Of a stretch of 64,000 nt of DNA, positions 1 through 11,100 are shown piece by piece. This stretch comes from Xestospongia muta (Eukaryota > Porifera > Demospongiae > Haplosclerida > Petrosiidae): the NCBI GenBank assembly GCA_963693285.1, contig OY848920.1, forward strand, positions 3,547,135-3,611,134, read 5' to 3'. The position numbers were made by a program, and so were the translations under genes. Numbering within the stretch: position 1 is the first letter of the stretch; every line of letters begins with the position of its first letter. The notes below the pieces were generated by a model. The model saw only the letters and a list, made by a program, of their open reading frames with translations, had not been told where the DNA came from and did not search any database.

Positions 1-69
1 CCATATGTCAACGTTTCAAGGAAAAATGGTAAAATATCAAACCATTGCTGTTTTTTTTCTATTGTACAG

Positions 70-514
70 GATGGTTCTCACAGATATAGTTAGTGTTGAA
101 GTTTACCCACCTCCATGTGCATCATTAAAATGTGGTTGTGATCTCTTCTACTCTATAAAAAATCTGTTTGAGACATATATAGCAGGGCAAAGAGAAACTG
201 GCAAAAAACAATGGTCTTGTCCTTGTAATAATGGCAGCACAGAAACCACATCACAATATGTTGGTGATGACTACTACTGTGAGTCTGGCTCTCATGTTTA
301 TGAACCCTATACATTCCACTATGATGATCCACTTTGGGATGGCAAACAATGTGACTACTTAGAGTTTCCATGCTGTGCATTTCCTAACATGCCATGGTTT
401 GTCAAGTCCCTTAATCAATCAACTACTGATAATATTGAACTAAGAATGTGTACCAGTGAAGGATATCCTGATGAATCTACTCCAGTAGATATAATTGAGT
501 TGTATGTTCGCTAA
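70..514 (+). CDS. Terminal exon of a secreted Cys-rich protein (YYCESG / DPLWDG family), 5' part outside window
   Basis: Open reading frame ending in TAA. The sequence TTGTACAG just before position 70 looks like a splice acceptor, so the ATG at 5 is probably intronic and earlier exons lie outside the window. The exon carries spaced Cys motifs: CGCD, CPC, YYCES, DPLWDG, PCC, then PWF and an IELRMC-to-IELYV ending. I recall this order from uncharacterised extracellular proteins of sponges and cnidarians, in which an upstream exon carries a GVSITHG...HIWTF motif; a decayed version of that exon is seen here at about 2.0-2.2 kb. The even Cys spacing suggests a disulfide-bonded extracellular domain. 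Function is unknown to me. The open frame suggests a living gene, in contrast to the broken copies downstream. Confidence 0.6.
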
Positions 515-1035
515 GTTCTATTATTAATAATTTAATCGTCTTTCTAGTTTTAGTGTAGTTGCTGCATTTTTTGAACATGTGCATAGTTAATTAATAGTTT
601 TAAAGTATTATTTTTGTATAACAGCACTGTTAATATTCAGACCCCTACAAAGTGGCCACAAAATCAACAATTTACACAAACTGATATTCTGACCACACAC
701 CTTGATGATACTTTATCCTCTGGAATACTAATCATTGCTGTGTCTGTAGTAATAACATAACAAGTCACTAGGGGCTCAACTTATTACACATTTTGTTTTG
801 CCTTTTTCTATTTACCCAGCAAAATTTTATTAGAAATACAAATGTTGTTTGTGGTTTTTCCTTTATAACAGTATCATTGATTTCTAATGATATTAATATC
901 AAAGAGAAGCCAAACTAGTCAATAACTATTAAACTTTTTCTCTGCTTGTTTGTGCCAATTCAAATACATATTGTTTGTTCATTAATGGCTTTTGATAAAA
1001 TTAATGTATATAAAGCAAACAAATGACATGTTGAA
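515..1035. other. Non-coding stretch
   Basis: AT-rich spacer after the stop codon of the preceding exon. I see no coding exon, promoter motif or recognisable repeat. Confidence 0.5.
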
Positions 1036-1039
1036 AAAT

Positions 1040-1100
1040 ATAATCTGATGTGTTGATTTGTCCTCAAGAATAATGAGGAAAAGTTAACACATCAGATTAT
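1040..1100. repeat. 61-nt inverted repeat able to form a hairpin
   Basis: A perfect 15-bp inverted repeat (ATAATCTGATGTGTT at 1040-1054, its complement at 1086-1100) encloses a second 6-bp inverted repeat (TCCTCA 1061-1066, TGAGGA 1074-1079). RNA from either strand could fold into a two-step hairpin. It could be a small palindromic element remnant, a MITE core or a small-RNA precursor. Confidence 0.55.
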
Positions 1101-1194
1101 CTTTCTGTCTTCTTATATAGTACATAATTGAGACTATAAAATATACACAATTAAATATTGCTGTCAGTTCTGTCAGCGCAGAATTACTGTACAT

Positions 1195-2220
1195 GTGAAC
1201 ATTTCAATGAAATGTTAAAATGTCAAACTATTGCTGTTTTGTTTCTATTGTGCAGGATTGTTCTCAGAGATATTGCTATGTTAAAATTTATTAACCTTAA
1301 TATGCATTATTAAAATGTGGTTATGATCTATTCTACTCTATGAAAAAGTTGTTTAAGATATCATCACCTCCTGTTAATAACAATATTACTTGTATCAAAA
1401 AAGGATACGTGGACAATGGTATTAATCTCTATCCATCACAAGAATGTTATGATATCTTTGATGAGTGTCATCATAACTTTAATCCTAACAATGAACTACT
1501 AGGACAGTTACAAGACATGTATATACTCAGCTTTGCATTCTCCAACTGCTCTAAGTCTTTCAAGTAAAACTATATCTCCCTCTATAGTCTAACTACTACA
1601 CAATGAGAGTTGCAAATGGTTCCATAATATCTGTCTACTGCAGCCTTTTTTTTCTTAATTGCTCTCAGATTCTCAATGAATGCAGCATTGCTCCATCAAG
1701 TTATTTCACAGTACTAGCTCCTAATGATTCTCTTATATCAGTGTATTGCAATATAAAGTAGTAACTGTGATAATAAAGAAGGCAGGATGTGAGTGTGCTA
1801 TCTTAACATGAGTGAGCTATGTTATGTGAATGTTATCTTTCCACCAGAACTAACAATTAAACAGAATAATAACACTAGATATAGTCTTGTAATTGACCAG
1901 TTTCATCATTTTTTAGTCAAGCTTCAGTATTCTTCTCTATGTATGAATTTAGTTATAAAAAAAGTATGTGGGCATGCAAGTTAGAGGATATCAGTATGGG
2001 TCATAAGATGCTTTTTCACCAGACTTAATATAAGGGGTGGAGTGTCTGTTGATAATCCAAATATTGATAATATTTATGATGATGATGTATCAATTACTTA
2101 TGATGGTAATCCTTGTAAACATGTATGGACATTTGGAGTGGATCTGGTTGATAGCCTCGCTAATGCCAATTGTATTAGTATATACATATAACTGTTACTG
2201 CTTTATTGTGTTCATTTAAA
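1195..2220 (+). pseudogene. Decayed copies of the Cys-rich secreted family
   Basis: From 1199 to about 1350 the sequence repeats the start of the 70-514 exon, including the polypyrimidine acceptor and the stretch encoding CGCDLFYS, with drift (TGTGGTTATGATCTATTCTACTCT). From about 1940 to 2180 a different exon of the family is visible in pieces: VCG, then GYQYGS, stop, DAF, stop, then GVSVDNP and a HVWTF block at about 2125-2145. Frames switch and TAA stops intervene, so no protein can come from it. A 75-codon open frame at 1340-1567 has several Cys but no motif I recognise. Best read as a broken tandem relative of the gene at the start of the window. Confidence 0.5.
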
Positions 2221-2800
2221 ATAGTTGAACAATAATAGCATTATATTGTATTACTGTTTTTTTTGTGAAAAATGATAATGAGAGTCCATTAGACATTATA
2301 AAAATATGCAGTAACACAATACTAACATTTTATGTGTGAGTTAATAATAGTCTACTTTAATATGGAGGGTAGTAACTGTGATCATAAGGGAGGCTGAATG
2401 TGTGTGGACTACCTTAGCAAAAATGAATCCTAATGCTACTTACTTGTCCAGTATTCTAAAAAGTTTTCTTTCATTTTTTATTATGGACATATAAAATCAA
2501 TGCAATATATGACAATAGTAATGAAAACAATATTATGTTACTTTCAGTTTACATCAAAGAATTGACTAATCATGACTTGCTTGTTATATTTATAAGTAGT
2601 TGTCTCACAATGTTTGATGACTCTCTAATCTTCAAAAAAACAGTTTAATTGTGACATTAGCATCTTTGAAACAGATATAAGTGGACATGAGTGTGGTATA
2701 GCGTCAAATCATCAATGATGGTGGAATGTGTACTCTTCACATGACTCGTGGATGTGGTGGTTCCCATTGTTATGTGATTATGTAACAGAGCAGAACTCTC
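2221..2800. other. Non-coding stretch
   Basis: AT-rich DNA between the decayed exons and the repeated promoter block. I see no supported gene. Confidence 0.4.
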
Positions 2801-2814
2801 CAACAGTGACTTAG

Positions 2815-2945
2815 GGTAAATACCATCACTTCCTTTGTAGTCAGGGTATATAAAAGTAGTTGCATCATTGTTGTCATTCTAGAGTGAAGTAGTACAGTGC
2901 ACATACAAATTCCCTTGTTACTGTCAGTTTTCATTCTGAATCATG
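2815..2945 (+). promoter_or_regulatory. Repeated TATA-box promoter block, copy 1
   Basis: Contains TCACTTCC, a GTATATAAAAG TATA box at about 2847-2857, then GTCATTCTAGAGTG about 20 bp later and an ATG at 2943. The same ordered elements recur at 20.1 kb, so this looks like a duplicated core promoter and 5' UTR. The frame from the ATG stops after seven codons here, so whatever this copy drove is no longer intact. Confidence 0.5.
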
Positions 2946-2949
2946 GCTG

Positions 2950-3536
2950 AATGCATGTATTAATCCTACAATAGCTAATGATCTTAACTTAAGCTCATTT
3001 TTCACAGTTAGTAGATGTAATCATATCTTAAAAGACGTCTATTGAGGAGCAATTCTTGAAATTAAAAGATGTAGCAACTGAACAAGTAATTGACAGGATT
3101 GACATTTTATATCCATCCAAATTTTTTTAAAAATATTGACAATTTAATATCTTCATGATATTATACTCGTGTTGTCTACATAAATTACCAAGATTATATA
3201 AAGTTAAGCTCATCATAGTGCACTTACCCCAATGAATCTACTGCAGATAATGATTTCACTTTCATTATCAATTGTACTATTAATAATAATATTAGCAGCA
3301 TGTACATTTACATGAACAATACAGCAGGCATTCAAAACTATTTCTAAAATATATATGCAAGTATTTAAATTTGTTTATTTATTAATAAAAAGACAGGACA
3401 ATCTACGAAGCATCAAGTTTGTGACATGTATAACTAGTAAGTTTGTTTAATTAAAATGATGTAACCATCTACAAAACTGTTTAAATTTGAATGGACTGTA
3501 TACATTTTAATAGGAGCAGTATTTAGTCTGCAAGAT
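2950..3536. other. Non-coding stretch
   Basis: AT-rich spacer between the promoter block and the stop codon of gene E. Only short stop-riddled frames are seen. Confidence 0.4.
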
Positions 3537-4528
3537 CTAGAGATATTGTTGTTCTATCTTTGATGCAAGCCTTTTATTGGAGACAATACGAGAGTGAAGA
3601 CAAGAGACAATTGTCTGCCATATGTATGGTTTAGTAGGCTTTGGGTTATATTTCCAGAATTCAAGAACAGCATATAATCTTTGTACAACATCATCATTGT
3701 AAATTCGGATGGATTCCAGGTGATAGTTTGGTACTTCAAGATAAATACCAATCTCAAACCATTTATGTGATGTTTCAATTAACTCTTTTATTAGCTGTTT
3801 TGTTGTTAACTCACTGGAAGAGGATGGATAAGGAGCTAACCAGAGACTTTCAGCCTCACTAGGTGAATACCAAACAGTACGAGGACGCACTGAACAGATC
3901 ACGTCTCTTTCTCTACCTATTGTAGCAATGTGTGGTTTATTGCTATCTTGACAACATTTATCAGCTCGGCAGTAGAATGCACAATTTGGAATATTTATCT
4001 TGTATTTCAGATTCTCAATCACTTCCTTTAAACTGTCTACAAACGTATTTCGTATTTCAGAAAGATATTTCCTGAGATAATCCACTTCAGCTGTAAAATG
4101 ATAATGGACTTCAAGTTGATGAAATGAATCAACTACAGTGACAGAAATACGTAGACCAGCTATTTCAAAACTCACTGCATTGTTATGAGGAGTTTTAAGA
4201 GGTAGATCAGGATCATCAACTAATAGCTTGTATCCTTTGTTTGATAGACAAACAACTAATGCACAAAACAAACCAGCAGGAACACAACCCTCATTGAAAT
4301 GGTATAGCAATGGAGTAGTAGATAGCTTATTCATGTCCTCAGGATTAAGACGAAGCAAAAGAGCAGGCATAAAGAACCTGTTGTCATCTAACTTTAAACA
4401 AATGTAGAGGAATTCAAAAATGCTGGTAACCTCCACTTCTGTGAACACTCTAGGTATGTAATGCTTAGAGAAATCTTTTAAAATATGTAGTGACACAATA
4501 CCCTTCTTCACCATTTCTTCATACTCTC
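3537..4528 (-). CDS. Gene E: COR-like plus death-domain exon, 5'-truncated gene
   Basis: About 330 open codons ending in TAG. The N-terminal part (GIVSLHILKDF, then FEFLYICLKL) resembles the winged-helix COR segment that follows a Roc GTPase domain in Roco-type proteins. A middle segment contains GCVPAGLFCALVVCL, matching the PRGVFPALVV segment of genes A and C, and a Cys pair region (CAFYCRADKCC). The last ~85 residues look like a death domain (HKWFEIGIYLEV core). The exon appears to start at an AAG acceptor near 4528 in phase 1, because an in-frame TAA sits just upstream of the phase. No P-loop exon is found upstream; a dead piggyBac begins at 4741. The gene may be a truncated relic or may start from an unseen exon. 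Unlike A and C, the DD is in the same exon as the COR part. Confidence 0.55.
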
Positions 4529-4740
4529 CTTAACATTAGTGATAGCTTCAAACAAACAAACAAGTTTAAACAAGTTACTATTGCTTACTTTGTTGGTAGA
4601 AATTTATAATTGGATTTTGTGTGTTGTGTGTGTGTCTGTATATGCTTGTTATTTGAATGACTATTGTTTGATAAGTTAAACATTTCAGTTAGGTGTTGAT
4701 AATATGTATTTATTCTTTTTGTATATATGTAAGTGTCTCT
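4529..4740. other. Spacer with TG-rich tract
   Basis: Short spacer between gene E and the piggyBac remnant, with a (TG)n-like stretch around 4617-4635. Confidence 0.4.
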
Positions 4741-6728
4741 TTAATTTTCATTAGGTCCATGGTGGGTGTGGTAGTGTAGGAAACAGTCATCACTCTTTCC
4801 AGTATGACAGAGGTAAAGGCTGCAGTCACTATAATACCATTGAGTATCTCTTTGTTGTTTAGAAATGCATAACAGTAGTGACACCTGTGTCTACTGCCAT
4901 TGTGCTTTTGAGGAAAATGGTGCTGACAAAATTTTTTCACTAGTAGACACAATTAAGGATGACCAGGACGCTTATGACCACAATCCATTCCAATGAGAAG
5001 GTGGCCTAAATTGAGGCAAAAGTCTTTGATTGTTTTGAATGGAGATGTGGGAAGGAATGTTTGCAAGAGGTAAGTGTTTGTAATTACGACATCAGTTACA
5101 AAGTAAAAGATGTACATATAAGCCTTATATCCTCTTGTGTTGAGGCAGTAGTACTGCCTCAGTTGATCATTATGATCATCTCTACTCATTTTTTGGTTAT
5201 AGTTGGCGATTAGTTGAGGACAATTTATTAGTTTTTTTTCTCTCCATTTTGTTGCTTCCTCTCCACTTGTGTTATTGCTAAAGGCTGAGAGTTTGTAGCA
5301 AGAGCACTTACTACCTTTGTGTCTTGCCATACAGTCATTAGCAAACTTTCATGTTGTAATAGGTTGAATTCTCCCCTCTCATTGAACCCTTTCTTTAGAA
5401 TTGGTTTGAATTCTGTTGGATAGAACTTTCTATCTGAACGCATGGTTCTGCAGGCATAAATTGTCTTCTAGCAGGTCCTTAAAAAGTCGAATGCCTGTAA
5501 AAAAGTTATCACAGTATATGTAATGGTTTTTTCCGACAATGCTTCTTGTTAATTCTCAGACAACCCATGACCCTAGTTCTGTTTCTGATCTCTTCTCCTT
5601 TCCACAGTATACTTGGTATTCACATACAAACCCATTGTCACTCTCAGCTCTGACCCAAACTTTCAATCCTCTCTGGATAGCCTTTTTGGGAACATATTAT
5701 TTCATTGCTGATCTGCCCTTAAATTTTATCATTGCCTCGTCTATACTGTTGTCACGATTTGGATTATATAATGTAAGGAATTTGTTGTTAAGAAATTCCA
5801 AAATTGGTCTTACTTCACAAGACGATCATATTGTGGTGTACCTGGTAGTGCTAACATCGCATTGTCTACAAAATGGAGATATCGTGAAATGTCCATGAAT
5901 CTATCTCAAGAAATTCAATATGCTATGGGAGTGTAGTGATAATATGGGTCATTTTCCAAAAAATCATATAGTGATGGTAATTTTACTATCCCCATTACGA
6001 TCATAAATCCCAAGTATGCCTGCAATTCTTCAATAGACACTATTGTCCATTTGGCATACTTTTCTCTACCCATACATGTATCGGCATATCTGTTTGTCTC
6101 GTCTACTATCAGTTGTAGTAGTGATTGTGTAAAAAATAGCAGGACAAAAGGACAGAAACAGTTGGTCCTGTGAATCTACAGTGACTGGCATGTAATTGTT
6201 TGACCATTTTATCTCCCCTAGGGTGTGGTCACTTGGGCATTGGCTATGAAGATATTTAGTTGAGAAATGTATATTTATTGTATAACTTACCTTTGTTTAG
6301 ATTTGTTAGTACCAGACACAGGATTTTCAAGAGAAGTCCTATTATGATTGTAGGTAAACTGTTATTTTGACATGTGTTCATTTACGCTGATAGTAGTGTA
6401 TCATTTAGTGAACTTGATGGACCTGCTAGTGACTCTATTTGTTGGTAGCTATTTATTTCACAATCAGTAAAAGGTAATATTTATGATATTTACCATAGCG
6501 GTGCAGGTAACTGGACTGGAGACTTTTCAACATCAACAGATGTACCTTCTGTTATACTAACATTGGTAGGTTTTACACACTTTGAAATTATCTTATAATT
6601 TTATTACCAGTAGTCGTCCTCCATCTCATCATCTAATGTGTTGAATTCTTCATTACTCCCTGGATACATTGGTTCATCATCAATAATACCCAAACTTCAT
6701 CTCTTGTAAATAATCGTCTATCAGTCAT
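4741..6728 (-). pseudogene. piggyBac transposase remnant
   Basis: Reading the minus strand gives the successive conserved blocks of a piggyBac (DDE_Tnp_1_7) transposase. They are a start near 6728 followed by an acidic segment (DDEMEDDYW); EELQAYLGFMIVMGIVKLPS; a DRFMDISRYLHFVDN block; SIDEAMIKFKGRSAM with the first catalytic Asp; CDNFFTGIRLFKDLL with another Asp; RSDRKFYP; and NCPQLIANYNQKM...DQLRQYYCLNTRG. At the C terminus is a Cys/His-rich zinc segment (RCHYCY ... CFLHYHTHH). Several in-frame stops and at least three frame changes (for example near 5440, 5230 and 4850) make it inactive. TTAA target sites and terminal repeats were not found, so the element limits are only those of the coding remnant. 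It lies where the missing 5' part of gene E should be. Confidence 0.85.
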
Positions 6729-6839
6729 TCTATTTACATAATGCATTTGTTGTTATTTGTTTACATTTATTAGTGATTATTATTATTTAGTGATGTACTA
6801 ATTATAATGTGCATTATTATGTGTATTTTATTAACAAGA

Positions 6840-8040
6840 AGTCCTTTCATAACAGAGTTAGTAGAAGAAGGGATTACTTTTTAGCAGTATTGCTATATTG
6901 GTATAGTGATTGTGACCTTAGGCCATTGAAAACATTGTAGCAAACATCAAGAGCTCAACCAAATTGATATCATTTGTCATCAAAATCAAGTAACTATGTT
7001 CGTTTGGAACCTTTTGAAATACTTGAGAAGCATCTGTAAAATACAAGGGATTACAATAACACCTGTTCAATGTAATACATATACACACATGCTAACTTTA
7101 GTAGATAACTTTCTAATGTATTGAATAATTAGGTAAGAGAAAATTAGTCTAAGTAAGTGATAAATATATCATTGAAGGTAAGTTATGTCCTTGAATATAA
7201 TTTGGATAAAACATGTAGCTTTGATAACAAAAGCTAGTCATAGTAATTATTTATTGAATGATATATCATGTGTAGCTCTAATGTCAAGTTTAATAGATTT
7301 ACTGTATATAAATGACCCAAACTATTAGTGCCTTCTACTGTGGTACATTGTAAATGATTGATAATACATTCAGGTTTATATGTTAGTTACCTTTCAAAGA
7401 TACAAGTAGCTATGATACATATGATGTATATAATTATATAGAAGTAAATGAGACTACAATGTGTTTATATTGTGACTTGAATTACATGAATACCACTGTT
7501 ACATTCAACCTAGTCAGTTTTTGGGCACATGATCAAATGTACTTTTAAATACATGTAAAGCTGACTACATTACACACACACACTTTATAAAAACTGACTT
7601 CCTGTATGTAGGAGTGTCTCTATATCTGATTAATTTTTTACAGTATCCTCACCAGTAACGTTTTCAAATAATCTTCATATTTCTTTACAACATTACTCTG
7701 TCTTATAGCTCTTAAAGAATGAACCAATTTTCTTCTAGCTGGTTGTACTTTCATCTTTTTAATTAATCCAAATTGATATATACGTGTCAATTCAGTATAT
7801 CCAGCTATATAGATCTACACTCGTCAATTCTAACTGTACGTGTCCCCAACAGTAACCACTTCGTAGTTCTAGTATAAGTAATAATTACTGGATTTGTAAG
7901 ACCTGGTCCAAGAACCATACACAGACTAAAATCGTACACTTTCGTATTCTGTTACGCCCACTTAAATAGTTAATTATTCAATATCACAAACGTGTACTTG
8001 TATGTTAAAACAAACAATAGCAAAATGTACTGAAAAAGAA
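6840..8040. repeat. Gene 3'-end duplication block, copy 1
   Basis: A roughly 1.1-1.2 kb segment repeated at about 26600-27760 and 42320-43470 in the same orientation. It shares the stretch around GTAGCAAACATCAAGAGCTC near its low end and TTACGCCCAC near its high end. On the minus strand it contains a broken death-domain exon (about 7650-7870). It lies directly 3' of the terminal exon of gene A. Confidence 0.65.
7648..7875 (-). pseudogene. Death-domain exon remnant downstream of gene A
   Basis: The minus-strand frame reads YQFGLIKKMKVQPARRKL followed by LRAIRQSNVVKKYEDYLKT, which lines up with the C-terminal half of the intact DD exons of genes A, B and C (YQLWIMEKA...TRRNLLDALRAIRQND). The N-terminal half is not recognisable. 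It is followed by TG|GTGAGG, a possible old donor. Confidence 0.6.
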
Positions 8041-8118
8041 GTATACATATACGATTAGTTAACAGCTGGTTTTAACAATAGGTCTGTTATTAACAGAGCA
8101 TTTACAAGGATCTCTCTT

Positions 8119-8139
8119 CTATGATATTGAGGAATGTAT
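8119..8139 (-). CDS. Gene A terminal exon (IHSSIS-stop)
   Basis: Acceptor TTCCACAG precedes seven codons ending in TAG. The same exon, IHISIS-stop, is at 48075-48095 for gene C, and a variant is at 43543-43578 for gene B. The donor of the preceding DD exon is phase 0, which fits. Confidence 0.6.
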   Translation of the reverse strand: MHSSIS

Positions 8140-11100
8140 CTGTGGAATCAATAGATAACAATTATATACAGTAACTACAGAATATATCTAACTACCAATA
8201 TAACAACTATAGATATTATTTAGTCTAACAAGAACTACTGTACATGTACTTGAATTGCCTTTTCCAAAGAGATAATCATTAAAAGAGAAAGCATTGCCCA
8301 TAAATCAAGGTATTGTCAATTGTTCAATAGAACAAACTTTACATGAACATATCCACATATCATGTATTGCATTAAGGTAACTAGTATACTTACTATATTG
8401 TACTTGTTGATATATATAACATCACTTATATAGATTGAACACTCTCATTGTTTTCCACTTACAAAATGAGGAAATGAATTTTTGTGGTCACAAGTTGTTT
8501 ACATAGTCAATAATGTTATAGAGCCAATTTTATAGAAACCATATGGAAATCAAGAGCCAGTATACTAACTAATATTATATCTTAAAACAACCAAACTATG
8601 ATTAGTGTCAAATATGGAGCTATTGTTAACAAACGGGTCCAGTCTATATACATGTATATATTGATATATGGACAATGTAACTTACCATTGTCTTCAGATA
8701 ATCTTTGTATTTACTAGCTACATCATTTAGTCCAATAGTTGATAAAGCATATAATAAACTCCTCCTTGTTGCATTTTGAGCCTTTGCCTCTATCCACAAC
8801 TGATACATACTGGTATGGTCATGACATTTAGCTAGATTGACACTGTCCAGTTGTAGTGTTACACCTAACTGATTATACTCTGAAGTTCTGGCATGTGTAG
8901 CTAATTCTCGAATTGGAGGTTGTTGATCCAAGAGTTGATCCAGTGACATATTACCTATCAAAATATAATAAACTATACTAATATTTTAGAGATAGCAATG
9001 TAAATAAAAAATTATAGAAAGTATATAACACTACAAAGACAGTTGTTTCTCTAAACAAAGTACTTTCAATTCAATAGCTATAGACTTGAAAAAGTCCTTT
9101 TAACTAAAGCTGCTCTTCAATATAGTGGCACTTGTATGTAAAAGTTAGCATAATGTATAAATCATCATATAATCTTATATGTAATACATTACATATATCA
9201 CTACTGTATGCTCTAACATGTAGTTACAAATATATAATAACACTTTGTGGTAGTCAGATGATCTATTGCTTTGGTTATTAAATTGTGAGGATGTCTTTCA
9301 CACAAGTTAGAGGAAGATGAGAGATACTGTTTAGTTTTGACTTTAAATATAATTGTAATTATAAATTAGTAATATATGTATTGTTACAGTAAATCAAAAC
9401 TCACCATTCATGAGATACCAAGGTTGCTGACGAGTTTTATCGATAACATTAGAAGTACAACTTTCACAGCATACGAGTGTTTTCTTGTCTTCCTTTAGCT
9501 GACAAAAATGTTCTGTACTTTTATTGGAGCATAAGGTACAGTAGAAATATTCTTTAAGGTTTCCTACGTTAGATATATATTGGAAGTTATGAATCACCTC
9601 ATCAATTCCTGCATGGACAACATCACGTATAGTACTATATCTTTTGTAAGGATCTGAATAATATACTGCAATCCAATAAATCCCATCAACTAATAGAACA
9701 TCACCATAATTAGTGTGTAAAGTGATCATATTACGATAACGTGGTGTGGAACGTAAAGGACGTTTGAGTTGAAATTTCAGGTGATCTTTATGATGTAAAA
9801 TGTTCACGACTAATGCAGGGAATACACCTCGAGGAAGAGGCTTCATATCCCAAGACAGAATTAGAGGATCTACATGTTCCTTAAAAGGAGATGGTATAGA
9901 CTTGTATTCAGTGGATGGTGTAGTAGGAAGGACAGTTGGTAGAAAGTATTTTCCTTTCTCAGGTAGAGAGGCCATTATAAATAAACTTGTCATTAACTTG
10001 AGAAAATCTTGTGGTGTAAACTCAGGATAGAATCCTTGTGATAAATGTGAATTGGGTGATGTCAACAAGTCTTCTCTAAATGTTCCTTCATCTTTTAGTT
10101 CTTCATGAGCAGCAGGGTTGTATAGAGAGATACCTCCTTCTTCCAAAAGATCAACAGCATCAGCAAAAGAGATACTAATTAAATCAGAGAGCCTCTCGAA
10201 TAATGGTTGAGGATGAAGAAATGCTATATTAGGTAAGATTTTAGGGAAGTAGAGAAAGATGGTCAGGTCATGGTAGTACAACAATGCTGCATGAACTTCT
10301 CTAGGGTTCATTTCTAAGGTCATGCCAATTTCTAAACACTTGGACACAGCTACAATGCTAGATTTAGAAGATTTATGAAGCTGATCTAATTCAAGTTGAA
10401 ACAAAAACCATCGAATAGGGATTTCTGCCTCAATAAAATATTGACAGATTTTCTTACGAATCCTAGCAGCCAAATTTATCTCATAATCATTTCTGGCAGT
10501 AGTATTGACAGGAAATATTACTTCATTTCTAGCTTTACGATACATAATTATGGCTTCCTTAAATTTTTCTAAAACTGTTGAGAGAATAGAATTTTTGGTT
10601 TTGAGAGACTCACCAGATTCCAACATTTTATCCAAGAATGTACCTAGTACTATGTAGTAGGGTTCTTGAACATGTTTAATATGGATGTTTGGTAACTCTG
10701 GAAAATTTACTGACAACACTGAGCGAAATGATGATTCAATAAGTTGCAAATTTGTAATCTGTTTTTCTACTGGTTCTCCAATTTGCTTTCCCATAATACT
10801 GAAGAAGAACCTGGCTTTGTCGTTAAGCTTTTCATTTAATTTGTGTGTAAGAATATTGACAGAATGATATCGTAACAAAATTGGAGCAATGTTTAAAAAT
10901 GCAGCCTGACCACCAGTATCAACACCATATATCCAATGAGATTGATAAAGCTCTTCAGATTTCTGTGCATGTGGTAAAAGCTTAATAATTTCCTGAGTTA
11001 CTGTAGGTTTGGAAAAAGAAGAGCTCTGATCAACTGTGTGATGACCAGCTATAGTTGATGATTCAAAGTCGTCACTGTCTGATGTTTCTTCTGTTGGGTG

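Noticed and set aside
5539..5898. 119-codon plus-strand frame
   Set aside because: It is the antisense of piggyBac transposase blocks (SIDEAMI and neighbours) on the minus strand.
9800..10867. Plus-strand frames inside the gene A GTPase exon
   Set aside because: Shadows of a long conserved minus-strand coding exon.
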